Below, piece by piece: positions 42,192 to 50,620 of a stretch of 64,000 bases of DNA. Every line of letters starts with the position of its first letter. The stretch's first letter is position 1. This DNA is from Steroidobacter sp. (GTDB lineage Bacteria > Pseudomonadota > Gammaproteobacteria > Steroidobacterales > Steroidobacteraceae). The notes below the pieces were generated by a model. The model was not told where the DNA came from. It worked only from the letters and a program-made list of their open reading frames with translations, and ran no database searches. Location of the stretch: NCBI GenBank assembly GCA_025929585.1, contig JAICPY010000003.1, forward strand, positions 1 to 64,000, given 5' to 3'. A program made the translations under genes and the position numbers.

Positions 42192-42722
42192 CTACTTATA
42201 CAAGTACACCAAAATATCCGTCTTGTGCCCGCTTTCCGTAAGCCAGCTCCTGAAATCCTCGACCTTCGGGACATTCTCCTCGCCAATGGTACGAGCCAAG
42301 ATCGCGCGGCGTGTCTGCTCGGTGAGCTCGTTGCGAATGCGCCGTTGCCACTCATCGGTGAAGATCGCAGGCATCTTGTGGCTGAGCTGCAATGCCTCCA
42401 GAAGCTCCCATTCGCCTCGATCCAGCCAAGCCTCATCGCAGGAGGTGCAAACATCCACGCGATTGGAAAGTCGTCCGCTCACTTTGTACTTCATCATGAA
42501 GCGGCTGCACTTCGGGCACATCAATGCTCCCGAGGAGTCGCTCGTCTCCACGAGTGAGGGTTCCTTCGGCGCTTCAGCCGCGGCCTTCTGCGTTTCGGCC
42601 CAGTGTCTGTAGTAGAGAAGGGACACCAGGCTTCCTTCGCACGTGCCGCAAGACATCGCGGGCAGATACTCTTCGATCATCGTCGGCTTCAAATCAGCCG
42701 TACTGCAGCGAGGACATTTCAT
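42192..42722 (-). CDS. zf-TFIIB (zinc ribbon) protein
   Basis: A 176-residue protein with two zinc ribbons of the TFIIB type: CPRC...CGTC at residues 3-28 and CPKC...CTSC near 69-95. Helical sequence fills the rest (WQRRIRNELTEQTRRAIL). Function is unknown; such proteins are predicted to bind nucleic acids or proteins. There is no signal peptide. It sits alone between two operons on the same strand. Confidence 0.78.
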   Translation of the reverse strand: MKCPRCSTADLKPTMIEEYLPAMSCGTCEGSLVSLLYYRHWAETQKAAAEAPKEPSLVETSDSSGALMCPKCSRFMMKYKVSGRLSNRVDVCTSCDEAWLDRGEWELLEALQLSHKMPAIFTDEWQRRIRNELTEQTRRAILARTIGEENVPKVEDFRSWLTESGHKTDILVYLYK

Positions 42723-42818
42723 AGGAGCTTCACCGCGGGCAAGTGTCGAGCGCCGCAGGACTGAGCGGCGAGGTCGCGGCGATGATGGCGCAAGAAGGAT
42801 TTTCCTCCGTGCTCAAGC

Positions 42819-43301
42819 TCACAGTTTTTGCAGGTGCTCATCCCTGAGGCCGACTAACACGGCCTCGCCACTTCGAGCATCGATCCTGAATTCACCGTAT
42901 TTCGCCTGGTCGAAACGCTGAGCCGTACCTTCCTCGAAGAAATATGCATTCGTGCCCAACCACACTTCGTTGTTGCGTATCTTGAAACGAATCGCGAGAT
43001 CAGCGTCGCGACGCGTTTCGAGCGTCCCGATGCGACGCTCATCGAGGTGAAGGGAAGCGAGCCGTGTACGATCTGGAAGCGTTCCTTCTCTGCGTGCCGC
43101 ATCGATCTCCTGCGCGAGACGAAATCTCAGCGCCATATAATCGCCTTGCATCAGCGAACGCGGATCGACCGGCACAAGCTCGAGAAAGATCTCCTCACCC
43201 GTCGCGATCGTGCGCTCCTTGCCGTAGATGGAGTAGTTCACCGCACCGAGCACGAGCAGTACGGCCAGCGCGATGATGACCCTTGTCGTAACGACGTTCA
43301 T
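42819..43301 (-). CDS. GDYXXLXY-motif protein
   Basis: The 160-residue protein has an N-terminal membrane helix (VIIALAVLLVLGAVNYSIYG) and the family's motif GDYMALRF at about residues 53-60, with a beta-rich exported part. It belongs to the GDYXXLXY family of unknown function, the usual third member after DUF2157 and DUF4401 genes. It overlaps the DUF4401 gene by 4 nt and is translated with it. Confidence 0.85.
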   Translation of the reverse strand: MNVVTTRVIIALAVLLVLGAVNYSIYGKERTIATGEEIFLELVPVDPRSLMQGDYMALRFRLAQEIDAARREGTLPDRTRLASLHLDERRIGTLETRRDADLAIRFKIRNNEVWLGTNAYFFEEGTAQRFDQAKYGEFRIDARSGEAVLVGLRDEHLQKL

Positions 43302-44299
43302 GCGTCCGCTTCCTCACGCGCTGCTCCTGTGTGGTCCATTACCACGGCGCCGATCGATAGCAGTACTCCAACGCCGATCATGATGGCTGATTTCGCCAGT
43401 AACGTCGTGCCCAAGAGAAAGTAGAACTGCATTACGTGCAGCAGCGCGCCGGCAATCCCGACCCCCACCATCGCGCGGCTGCGCAGCCGAAATGCACACG
43501 TGGCGGAGAACAGCGCCGTGGCTGCCGCAAGCAATGGCCAAAGCGTGAGCCAATTCGTATACGTCTCGCCGGGCGGAGTCCAAAACTGCAAGCTTCCAAA
43601 GGGCTCGGACGCCCAAGTGCCGATCGAAAGGCTGAGCAATAGACCGGCCAACGCAGGCCTCACGAGCGACTGCGCGCGACGTGCCATCCAGAGAACTTCC
43701 GACTGAATCAGCACATGAGTCACGATAATGAGTGGCACCCAGATGACGACCCATCCGAGAAGGGCCGGCACTAGTGCAACCTGTTGGTGATGGGTTTCGA
43801 ACCAATCCTCACCCCACCAAGCGAATCGCAATGCGAGCACCCACGCGATGCACGCAAAAAATGTCGCGAGCGTCCTCGCAAGCCGATTCGGCATTAGCAG
43901 GAGAAGTGCGAGCTGCATCAGCGCGACGAGTGCCGCGGTGCCCGCGGCGGAGTCCGTCGCCTCCCACGCCGCAAACGTTATCGCGAGTTGTCCCGCGATG
44001 GAAAGGGCCAGTGCAAGTTGATCGAAGAATGCACTCTCCCGATCGACCGCATACAAGCCGTACGCGGCCGCCAACATCAACAAACCTGCAATGGAGAAAT
44101 CAAGCGCGCTATCGGGTTTGAATAGCAAGCCGACGAAGATGAGTCCGAACACCCCGGCCAGCCAACCGGCACAGCCGAGCACGAGGCTCACAAACCACGG
44201 ACGCTCGATGGATTTGTGCAGATTCGGTGGCGGTACGGCATCGTCACTCAACAACCCACGCTTCACGAGTTCCTGGCTCAACGTCTCGATGCTGCTCAT
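43298..44299 (-). CDS. DUF4401 membrane protein
   Basis: The 333-residue protein has about ten hydrophobic segments after a short cytosolic leader (SSIETLSQELVKRGLLSDDA). DUF4401 proteins accompany DUF2157 and GDYXXLXY proteins; their function is unknown. It overlaps both neighbours by 4 nt, so the three are translated as one unit. Confidence 0.85.
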   Translation of the reverse strand: MSSIETLSQELVKRGLLSDDAVPPPNLHKSIERPWFVSLVLGCAGWLAGVFGLIFVGLLFKPDSALDFSIAGLLMLAAAYGLYAVDRESAFFDQLALALSIAGQLAITFAAWEATDSAAGTAALVALMQLALLLLMPNRLARTLATFFACIAWVLALRFAWWGEDWFETHHQQVALVPALLGWVVIWVPLIIVTHVLIQSEVLWMARRAQSLVRPALAGLLLSLSIGTWASEPFGSLQFWTPPGETYTNWLTLWPLLAAATALFSATCAFRLRSRAMVGVGIAGALLHVMQFYFLLGTTLLAKSAIMIGVGVLLSIGAVVMDHTGAAREEADA

Positions 44300-45297
44300 G
44301 CGTTTGTCTCGCCATTCCAGGACCTGACCACCTTCATGAGCAGCCGCCCGCTCACGGTGGAGCTCGCAATCAACCAGATCGATAAAAGGAAGAAGGTGCC
44401 GAGATCATCGACGTCCAACGCTTTTGCAAGTGCGCAGGTGGTGAGAAGAATCAAACTGCCTGCGAGGACCGCCAACGGAAACACATCGGCGCGCTTTCTG
44501 ATCGTGTGGAAACCAACACCGGCATAAGCGAGCAATACAAACATCAGCACGAGAGCATCGCTGCCAGCATCGCTTTCCTCGAATATGACGAGCATGCCCG
44601 CCCAAGTGCCAAAAGCCACCGCACAAACAAAGGCGAGACGGCCGAGCCACGGTGGGGCTATGCGCGACCATCGCGTGCGCTCCAGATACTCCCGCAAACC
44701 CCATAACGATAAGTTCGCGATCATCGCAATGAGCACCGTTTCGGCAAGACTCAGGCTCGAGCCAGCGAACACGATCCACAGCCATCCGGTCTCCGGCCGC
44801 CATCCGCAGAACAAGCTCAACGCGATATTCAGAACGAGAAGCCAAGCGCCCCAACCTACACTCCATTGAGAGGCGAGCACGAAAGGCAAACCGAGGAGCG
44901 TCCAAGTCAGGAACAGCTCGTAGACATCCGCCCCTGTTTGATAGGTTTGCCCGAACAATGCGAGCAAAACGCCTGTCATGATGAAGGCGAAGAGAAGGGC
45001 AAACCGACCGAGCGCGGCGGGGGACGGCTTCCAAATCGCGACGCCCGAGGCGATCACGAGCAGGCCTTCTACGAGCACGAAGCGTCCGAAGACATCGAAC
45101 GCATCCCAGTTCGCGGCGATGAAGAATACGATGCCTGCCGCTACCGACAGCGCGCCCGCGAGACGCAACATCGTGATCGCGAAGTGGCGTAGCTCCTCGT
45201 TGGTCGGTCTTGCGCGTACGAGCTCGAATGCCTCAGTGATTGCGCCAAGGCTGAGCTTGTGATGAGCGACGAACGCATCCAGAAGTTTGCGATCCAT
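44296..45297 (-). CDS. DUF2157 membrane protein
   Basis: This 333-residue inner-membrane protein begins with a cytosolic helical domain (MDRKLLDAFVAHHKLSLGAI) and has about ten helices, as in DUF2157 proteins. It heads the operon of three unknown-function membrane proteins. Its length and the N-terminal domain match the family. No strong promoter or ribosome-binding site is visible. Confidence 0.85.
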   Translation of the reverse strand: MDRKLLDAFVAHHKLSLGAITEAFELVRARPTNEELRHFAITMLRLAGALSVAAGIVFFIAANWDAFDVFGRFVLVEGLLVIASGVAIWKPSPAALGRFALLFAFIMTGVLLALFGQTYQTGADVYELFLTWTLLGLPFVLASQWSVGWGAWLLVLNIALSLFCGWRPETGWLWIVFAGSSLSLAETVLIAMIANLSLWGLREYLERTRWSRIAPPWLGRLAFVCAVAFGTWAGMLVIFEESDAGSDALVLMFVLLAYAGVGFHTIRKRADVFPLAVLAGSLILLTTCALAKALDVDDLGTFFLLSIWLIASSTVSGRLLMKVVRSWNGETNA

Positions 45298-45364
45298 TAG
45301 GGTCCAGTTTTCATAGCGTTCTCGACTGCGAGGCGACTGTCGCTCAGCCTCTCAGGCCCATAGA

Positions 45365-45991
45365 ATGGAGCCCATGACGATCCGAAGCTTATTTCCCACT
45401 CTTGTTTATAGCCGTCGCTTGCAGGAAAGCGACTGGCGCAGCTTCAATCATCGTCTACTGCGCGAGTGTCAGCAACTGGAACACGACGATGACGCCGGAC
45501 GACGCTGGTCCGAGAAAAACTATCCCGGCGGCTATACCTCGTACAACTCGGCAAGCCGTATGCATGAGCTATCGCCCACATTCGACCGATTGCGGCAGGC
45601 GATCGACCGGCACGTCAAATCGTTCGCGCGATCTTTGGAGTTCGACTTGCAAGGCCGCGAGCTCGTGATGACGGATTGCTGGGTGAACGTCATGCCGCAA
45701 CATGTCGTGCATGGCTTGCATCTGCATCCCTTGTCGACGATCAGTGGGACCTATTACGTGCAAACACCCAAAGGCAGCCCTGGCTTGAAGTTCGAGGATC
45801 CGCGTCTCGATCGCTTCATGGCTGCTCCTCCTCGCAAAGCTGACAGTCGACCCGAAAGCCGATCCTGGGTCGTGCTGCCCGCGGAGGCCGGCAATCTGGT
45901 GCTGTTCGAAAGCTGGCTGCGTCACGAGGTGCCGGCGAACCAGACGAAGAAGAGAAGGATCAGTGTGAGTTTTAACTATAGTTGGTTTTGA
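45365..45991 (+). CDS. TIGR02466-type 2-oxoglutarate/Fe(II) oxygenase-like protein
   Basis: The 208-residue protein matches the TIGR02466 family. It has a double-stranded beta-helix core with iron ligands in HGLHLHPLSTISGTYYVQ and the distal WLRHEVPAN histidine. The FFLSRF-type start is here IRSLFPTLVYSRRL. Such enzymes probably hydroxylate a substrate using O2 and 2-oxoglutarate; the substrate is unknown. ATG 45365 gives a full-length match, with an alternative at MTIRSLF (45374). Single gene. Confidence 0.82.
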   Translation: MEPMTIRSLFPTLVYSRRLQESDWRSFNHRLLRECQQLEHDDDAGRRWSEKNYPGGYTSYNSASRMHELSPTFDRLRQAIDRHVKSFARSLEFDLQGRELVMTDCWVNVMPQHVVHGLHLHPLSTISGTYYVQTPKGSPGLKFEDPRLDRFMAAPPRKADSRPESRSWVVLPAEAGNLVLFESWLRHEVPANQTKKRRISVSFNYSWF

Positions 45992-46459
45992 AGAAGAGAG
46001 AAGCGGATAGCGGATGGCGGATGGGAGGAGAAGAGGAGTACGTGCTTGAACGTTGTGGGGCGAGTCGAGGGATGCGGTTTCAATCGCGCGTTATGAGGTC
46101 CGTCGCTGCGCTCGGCGTTCCTAAGAGGCCCCGTCCCTAACCCTCCCCCGCAAGCAGGGGAGGGAATCAGAAAGAAGATAAGAGCTTCTCTCGAAGTTAG
46201 CCCCAAGCAATGAATGAAGGGAAGTCGCAAAGTCCGCGCCGACCCGGCGAATAGAGAGATGGAATCAGAAGCTTGAGGATTGAAGCTTCCTCTTCCGAAA
46301 GGGTTTCGCCTCCCCTTTAGGGAGAGGCCGCAAGCGTAGCGGCGGGTGAGGGTCTGTTGTCTAAACAACGTCCACGGAGCCAGATCAGACGCTTGACGCG
46401 AAATTATTGCGCTTCAAGCTCTGTCACCCGTCACTCGTCACCCGTATCGCCTCACTCGC
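45992..46459. other. Gene-free stretch packed with repeats
   Basis: No gene is supported. It holds a GCGGATA array (46003-46027, AGCGGATAGCGGATGGCGGA), a REP hairpin near 46128-46166 (CCTAACCCTCCCCC with GGGGAGGG), a second near 46310-46353, and a GTCACCC array at 46424-46444 (GTCACCCGTCACTCGTCACC). It may be a site of repeat accumulation. Confidence 0.55.
46128..46353. repeat. REP-like hairpins, CCCTCCCC class
   Basis: One unit is CCTAACCCTCCCCC with GGGGAGGG (46136-46163). Another is CTCCCCTTTAGGGAGAGG with GCGGGTGAGGGTC (46311-46353). They resemble the copies at 8332, 20626, 52289 and 52484. Confidence 0.65.
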
Positions 46460-46729
46460 TCAACCGATCGGCCGCAAGCATCGCGGACACACCGAGCGTC
46501 CGACATGCGGCCGTTCGGACGTGAGCTTGCCGCCGCGATGACCGCAATCCTTGCACTTGAGCCGCTTGCCGATCTCGGCAGCGGATGCACGCCAGCCTGC
46601 ATGTTTGGCGATCTCATCAAGCTTGGCGACGGTGAAGCGGCCGCACTTGTCGCACACGGCGTAGATCGTCGCGCCGCATTCTCCTAAGTAGCCGAGTGTC
46701 CCTGCATTGGCCGGCTTCTTTGACGGCAT
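46460..46729 (-). CDS. Small cysteine-rich zinc-finger-like protein
   Basis: An 89-residue basic protein with three CxxC pairs (CDKC, CKDC, CPRC) and a single Cys in YLGECGA. A helix-turn region (LDEIAKHAGWRASAAEIGKR) lies between, so DNA binding is plausible. It follows the gene at 46739 after 9 nt and would be co-transcribed under the LexA-type box at 47016-47031. I do not recognise a named family. Confidence 0.65.
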   Translation of the reverse strand: MPSKKPANAGTLGYLGECGATIYAVCDKCGRFTVAKLDEIAKHAGWRASAAEIGKRLKCKDCGHRGGKLTSERPHVGRSVCPRCLRPIG

Positions 46730-46738
46730 ATCGATTGA

Positions 46739-46981
46739 TCAGTTGTCCTCGCACGAAGGACAGGCGCTGCGATAGTCGACGGTCATTGCAACTGGAGAGC
46801 AACGGACGGCTTTCAACTTAGGCAGCAAGACACTGATCGTCAGCAACGCCTCCTTGCACAGCTTTCCTTCGGGGCGAGGGTGCGCGCTTACACGCGTATC
46901 GACCTCGTCGGCCAAGACTTCCGTCAATGCTTCCAAATCATCGATGGTCTGATCGATGAGGTGCAAAGGAGTGATGAACAT
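46739..46981 (-). CDS. Small protein downstream of a LexA-type box
   Basis: An 80-residue protein with a helical acidic first half (LIDQTIDDLEALTEVLADEV) and a CPSC pair at its C-terminus. AAGAGG precedes ATG 46981. The 35-nt region before that is occupied by a palindrome and a perfect CTGT-n8-ACAG box, so it is probably damage-inducible. The family is unknown. It heads a two-gene operon with the cysteine-rich protein at 46460, next to SRAP. Confidence 0.65.
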   Translation of the reverse strand: MFITPLHLIDQTIDDLEALTEVLADEVDTRVSAHPRPEGKLCKEALLTISVLLPKLKAVRCSPVAMTVDYRSACPSCEDN

Positions 46982-46994
46982 GACAGCCTCTTCT

Positions 46995-47011
46995 TAGATC
47001 CCGGTGATCTA
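46995..47011. promoter_or_regulatory. 17-bp palindrome in the leader of the small SOS-type operon
   Basis: TAGATC-CCGGT-GATCTA. It lies between the LexA-type box and ATG 46981 and could be a second operator or an RNA hairpin near the ribosome-binding site. Confidence 0.5.
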
Positions 47012-47015
47012 GGGG

Positions 47016-47031
47016 CTGTTGTTTTATACAG
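47016..47031 (-). promoter_or_regulatory. LexA-type SOS box over a promoter
   Basis: The minus strand reads CTGTATAAAACAACAG, a perfect CTGT-n8-ACAG half-site pair as in E. coli LexA boxes. TATAAA within it is a good -10, and TTGCGG 16 nt upstream can serve as -35. The position controls the two small genes at 46739 and 46460; it is just past the SRAP stop. Confidence 0.65.
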
Positions 47032-47039
47032 TCGTCGAG

Positions 47040-47825
47040 TTACTCCGCAAGAGGCAGATCATAAGTGCTTGATTCCGACGGGCCGATCTCCACGGCCTGA
47101 ACCAAATCAGGCGCGTTGTTGCGCGGGGTGTTGACGCGAGAGGACACCGGCCAGGCGACCATGGCGCCGCTCGGATATTCCTTGAGCACGCTGCGTGCTT
47201 CTTCGCCGCTACCGGAAAGCCACATCTCGAGATCTTCCTTCTGCAAAATCGCGGGCATGCGACGTTGCTCTCGCGCCAACAGCTTGCCGCCGCTGTGATT
47301 GTGGATCTCCGCCATCAAATCGTTCGCGCGCATCGTGATGATTGCGCAGGACAAGATGCGCTCGCCTTCGGGAGTGAATGACTTCTCCCAAAGGCCCGCG
47401 AGCGAGAACGTCGATTCATCAACCGGCTTGATGAAATACGGCTGTTTGGTCTTGCCGTCAGGACGTAATTGCCACTCGTAGAAACCCGCAGCGGGAATGA
47501 TGCACCTCTGTCCACGTTCCCACGGGCCCTTCCATGCAGCGGCGGTTTCGAGCTTCTCGATTGTCGCGTTGATAGTGGGAAACTTCGGCGGCGAGCCCTT
47601 CGACCAGAATGGCACCAATCCCCAACGCATCAGCACGGCTTCACGCACCCCTTCGCTATCGCGCACGACTCGCACCACCGGCACACGATCCGTCGGCGCC
47701 ACGTTGTAACTGGCCTCGTATGCGCGCTCCAACGCATCCGACAAACCAATATGCGAATTACGCCGATCGATCGTGTATTCGCGTGTCAGCGCTGCTTCGT
47801 CAGGTGAAACGTATCGGCCGCACAT
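47040..47825 (-). CDS. yedK: SOS-response-associated peptidase (SRAP/YedK)
   Basis: The 261-residue protein begins MCGRYV, so removal of Met exposes Cys2, the catalytic residue that forms a thiazolidine crosslink with abasic sites in single-stranded DNA (HMCES/YedK family). Conserved NxRxExxxxxPxF-type motifs appear as APTDRVPVVR, PTINATIEKLETAAAW and RCIIPAAGFYEW, with catalytic Glu and the MTTAHNH-type ending in AEIHNH. ATG 47825 is used because Cys2 must follow Met1; the longer frame reads through a heptamer array. It supports a damage-response role for the small genes downstream. Confidence 0.95.
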   Translation of the reverse strand: MCGRYVSPDEAALTREYTIDRRNSHIGLSDALERAYEASYNVAPTDRVPVVRVVRDSEGVREAVLMRWGLVPFWSKGSPPKFPTINATIEKLETAAAWKGPWERGQRCIIPAAGFYEWQLRPDGKTKQPYFIKPVDESTFSLAGLWEKSFTPEGERILSCAIITMRANDLMAEIHNHSGGKLLAREQRRMPAILQKEDLEMWLSGSGEEARSVLKEYPSGAMVAWPVSSRVNTPRNNAPDLVQAVEIGPSESSTYDLPLAE

Positions 47826-47851
47826 GGAAGGAAGTAATGAAGAGTTAGCGA

Positions 47852-47956
47852 GTTGACCGTTGACCGTTGACAGTTGGCAGTCAGAAGGACCTATTCTGGC
47901 CGTCAACCGTCAACCGTCAACCGTCAACCGTCAACCGTCAACCGTCAACCGTCAAC
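47852..47956. repeat. Heptamer dyad element, GTCAACC class, 7 right-arm copies
   Basis: Left arm GTTGACCGTTGACCGTTGAC plus AGTTGGCAG (47852-47880), loop 47881-47901 ending TATTCTGGCC, right arm of seven perfect GTCAACC units from 47902 followed by GTCAACTGGCC. It lies between converging SRAP and DUF418 sides, upstream of SRAP. Confidence 0.85.
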
Positions 47957-47980
47957 TGGCCGCAGGCCCCGGCCCCACCG

Positions 47981-49180
47981 CTACGCCGATGCCGTCGCAG
48001 CGCCGAGCTCACGATTGCGTCTGCGGAATGGCACGTCGGTGCTGAGCCAGGTTGCGCAACGCCAGATCCACTCGAACGGACCGTAGTGAAAGTTGCGAAT
48101 CCAATAATGAGCAAAGGCTACTTGCAGGCACCAGAGCGCAATACCGAATGCAAGGCTCATCGGCTGGCCGATCCAAGCATGAGCGGCGGCACCGTAGCCA
48201 TAGAAGAACGGCACCAGCAGAAATGCCTGTGAGACATAAATAGTCAGACTGATCCGCCCGCACGGTGCAAGCAACATTAAGACCTTCTTCGCTGACGTAT
48301 GGTGATACAGCAACATCAGCGTCAGCAGGCTGACCGCTATCCAAGCATGATTCGTATAGGCACTGGTAATGTTACCGACGATCCACGGACTCTTGTCGCC
48401 CGTCCAGATCAGACCGACGTAGTTGCCGAAGAACTGCAAGATCAGCGCCAGAATCGCCGAGATGATCAGTGCTTTGACGTAGGTTCGTTGATAGCGCGCG
48501 ATTTCGATGAAGAATCCGACGCGTGCCAGCAAGAAACCGAAAAGCGATAGGCCGATGATGTTCCAGACTCGGCCGCTTTCCAGCATGAAGGCCCATTTCG
48601 CCAGCTGGCCTTCCCACAAGTTCACTCGCAACACATCGAGGAAACTGCCGTTCGCGTACGTCGCAAACACGCCTGGATGAAGCGTGGATGCGATCGTCTG
48701 CTCGTAAACGATGCTGGACGTCATGTTCGCTGCTAGATAGACGATCCACGCCGGGCCCTGAAAGATGAAGAACAACGCAATCGCGAGAATCGTACGATTA
48801 CTCCGAGCGTAGAGAGGCACGAGGATGAGTCCGGTGATTGCCAGGATTTGCAGAATGTCTCCGCCGTAGATCAATCCATGGATGAACCCGAGTCCAAACA
48901 ACACGGCAAGTCGCCAGATGAAGCGTGCGCTGAAGTCCACTCCTTTGCGGGCTTGGCTTTGCATGATGATGTAGAAGCTCACGCCGAAGAGCAGCGCGAA
49001 CATCGCATACGACTTGCCACCGAAAAAGAAGAATGTCCAAGTGTTGACGGGCCCAGGCTCGGGATTGAGCCAGTACAGCTCGAAGTACTCGACCATGTGG
49101 ATCAGAAACAAACCCATGAGCGCGTAGCCACGAAGAACGTCGACGACTTCGATTCGCTGTTGGGGTTGGTGCGTAGACAT
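47981..49180 (-). CDS. DUF418 membrane protein
   Basis: The 399-residue protein has about ten membrane helices and the RIEVVDVLRGYALMGLFLIH start typical of DUF418 (acyltransferase-3-like superfamily). The C-terminal half holds the DUF418 domain (PCGRISLTIYVSQAFLLVPF, AFAHYWIRNFHYGPFEWIWR). It probably transfers an acyl group to an envelope sugar or lipid, but no substrate is known. No Shine-Dalgarno; a GTGTAAG array lies just upstream of ATG 49180. Confidence 0.85.
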   Translation of the reverse strand: MSTHQPQQRIEVVDVLRGYALMGLFLIHMVEYFELYWLNPEPGPVNTWTFFFFGGKSYAMFALLFGVSFYIIMQSQARKGVDFSARFIWRLAVLFGLGFIHGLIYGGDILQILAITGLILVPLYARSNRTILAIALFFIFQGPAWIVYLAANMTSSIVYEQTIASTLHPGVFATYANGSFLDVLRVNLWEGQLAKWAFMLESGRVWNIIGLSLFGFLLARVGFFIEIARYQRTYVKALIISAILALILQFFGNYVGLIWTGDKSPWIVGNITSAYTNHAWIAVSLLTLMLLYHHTSAKKVLMLLAPCGRISLTIYVSQAFLLVPFFYGYGAAAHAWIGQPMSLAFGIALWCLQVAFAHYWIRNFHYGPFEWIWRCATWLSTDVPFRRRNRELGAATASA

Positions 49181-49795
49181 AGGAGGGGTGTATGGCGTGT
49201 AAGGTGTAAAAGTGTAGGGTCAGAAAGGCAGGCCTTGATCTATGGGTCAATTGTGGCGCAGCTTTTACGTTACATCATACAGAGAACACCGAGACCAGAA
49301 TCGCTTCTTGGTGGCGTTCCTGTCGCACCGCGTACAACTTTGTGGCAGTAGTTCGTTGCTGAACATCGTCGAGCGTAGGCCTGATCGGGGTCGACAAGAA
49401 TACTCTCGCAGAGCCACAGAGGCCGCAAAGGCAAGAGAGGATCTCGCTGCTTTCTTCCCGCCGCGCCGCCGCGCCGCTGCGAGATTTCTCGATGCCGTTT
49501 AACTATGCGCTGCGGTACCGCCCGGCACATATCCTGTCTTTCTTAACCTTTGCGAACTTCGCGTGCTTGGCGAGATCACTCTTTGTACCGCTCGATTTCC
49601 GCTACAGACGTATTCATACATTGGCAGGTAGGCAAGAGAATCTCGCAGCGGGGTAAGACGATAAATCTGCAGCTTCTGCGATCTCTGAGCCCCTGCGAGA
49701 CTATTCCATCTCATTCACTGTGTACCACCGCGAGAGACTCTTGATACTGTTCTTGTCGCCAAACAGTTGTCTCGGCGCGAGTTAACAACTTATCG
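49181..49795. other. Gene-free stretch with several repeat types
   Basis: No gene is supported in 615 bases. A GTGTAAG array (GGCGTGTAAGGTGTAAAAGT, 49194-49213) begins it. Then come GCAGAG/CGCAAAGG and TCTCGCAG-type repeats (about 49400-49500, 49540-49570 and 49640-49710) with inverse partners such as AACCTTTGCGAACTTCGCG. These resemble the CGCAGAG-class intergenic repeats near 2.8, 12.3 and 21.8 kb. Confidence 0.5.
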
Positions 49796-50569
49796 TTACT
49801 CACTGATCTCGATCCACGTCGGCGCGTGATCGCTTGGCTTTGGCTGGTCTCGAACCCAGCGATCCACGTTCGCATCCTTCAGACGAGCGGCGAGAGGTTT
49901 GTTCAGCAGCAGATGATCGATGCGCAGTCCGGCGTTGCGCTTCCAATGATCGCGGAAATAATCCCAGAACGTATAGATCTGCTCGTCGGGGTGACAGTGT
50001 CGAACGGCATCGATCCAGCCTTGCGCGAGTAGTCGCTGATAAGCATCGCGACTCTCTGGTTGGAGCAAGGCGTCTTTGCGCCAAGACTTCGGGTTATAGA
50101 TGTCGAAGTCTGTGGGCACGACGTTGTAGTCGCCTGCCAACACGGCAGGTTGTTTGAGCTTGAACAGTCCTTTGGCATGTTCGATCAGGCGTTCGAACCA
50201 AGCCAACTTGTAGTCGAACTTCGGTCCAGGCTGAGGGTTTCCGTTCGGTAAATATAGACAGCCTACGACGATGTCTTTGACCTTCGCTTCGATGTACCGG
50301 CTGTGCGTATCGTCGGGATCGCCGGGTAATCCGCGGCGAATCTCGACTGGTTCTTCGTCTTTCGCCAGGATTGCGACGCCATTCCAGGATCGCTGTCCGT
50401 GCCAGATGGCGCCGTAGCCCGCAGCTCGGATCGGAACGATCGGGAAACCTGTATCGAGTGCTTTGAGCTCCTGCAAGCAAACGATGTCCGGGGACTCCTT
50501 CTCGAGCCATTCGAGAAGCCTGGGCAATCTACTGGTAATGCCATTGACGTTGAACGTTGCGATCTTCAT
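49796..50569 (-). CDS. xthA: Exodeoxyribonuclease III
   Basis: The 257-residue protein matches ExoIII, which cleaves abasic sites and removes 3' blocks from DNA. It has the exonuclease-endonuclease-phosphatase fold: MKIATFNVNGI, the CLQELKALDT metal-binding Glu, GDYNVVPTDFDIYNP with Asp/Asn, and the final SDHAPTWIEI His/Asp pair. The length is as expected. It belongs to base-excision repair, in keeping with the SRAP and Ku genes in this window. Single gene, 51 nt upstream of lnt on the same strand. Confidence 0.95.
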   Translation of the reverse strand: MKIATFNVNGITSRLPRLLEWLEKESPDIVCLQELKALDTGFPIVPIRAAGYGAIWHGQRSWNGVAILAKDEEPVEIRRGLPGDPDDTHSRYIEAKVKDIVVGCLYLPNGNPQPGPKFDYKLAWFERLIEHAKGLFKLKQPAVLAGDYNVVPTDFDIYNPKSWRKDALLQPESRDAYQRLLAQGWIDAVRHCHPDEQIYTFWDYFRDHWKRNAGLRIDHLLLNKPLAARLKDANVDRWVRDQPKPSDHAPTWIEISE

Positions 50570-50620
50570 ATCAACGTACGAAGTAATTTCTAATGCGCGA
50601 AGTTCCGCGAGTTCTTCAAG

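Noticed and set aside
49242..49744. Short frames in the 49.2-49.7 kb gap
   Set aside because: Repeat-derived, low-complexity translations without ribosome-binding sites.
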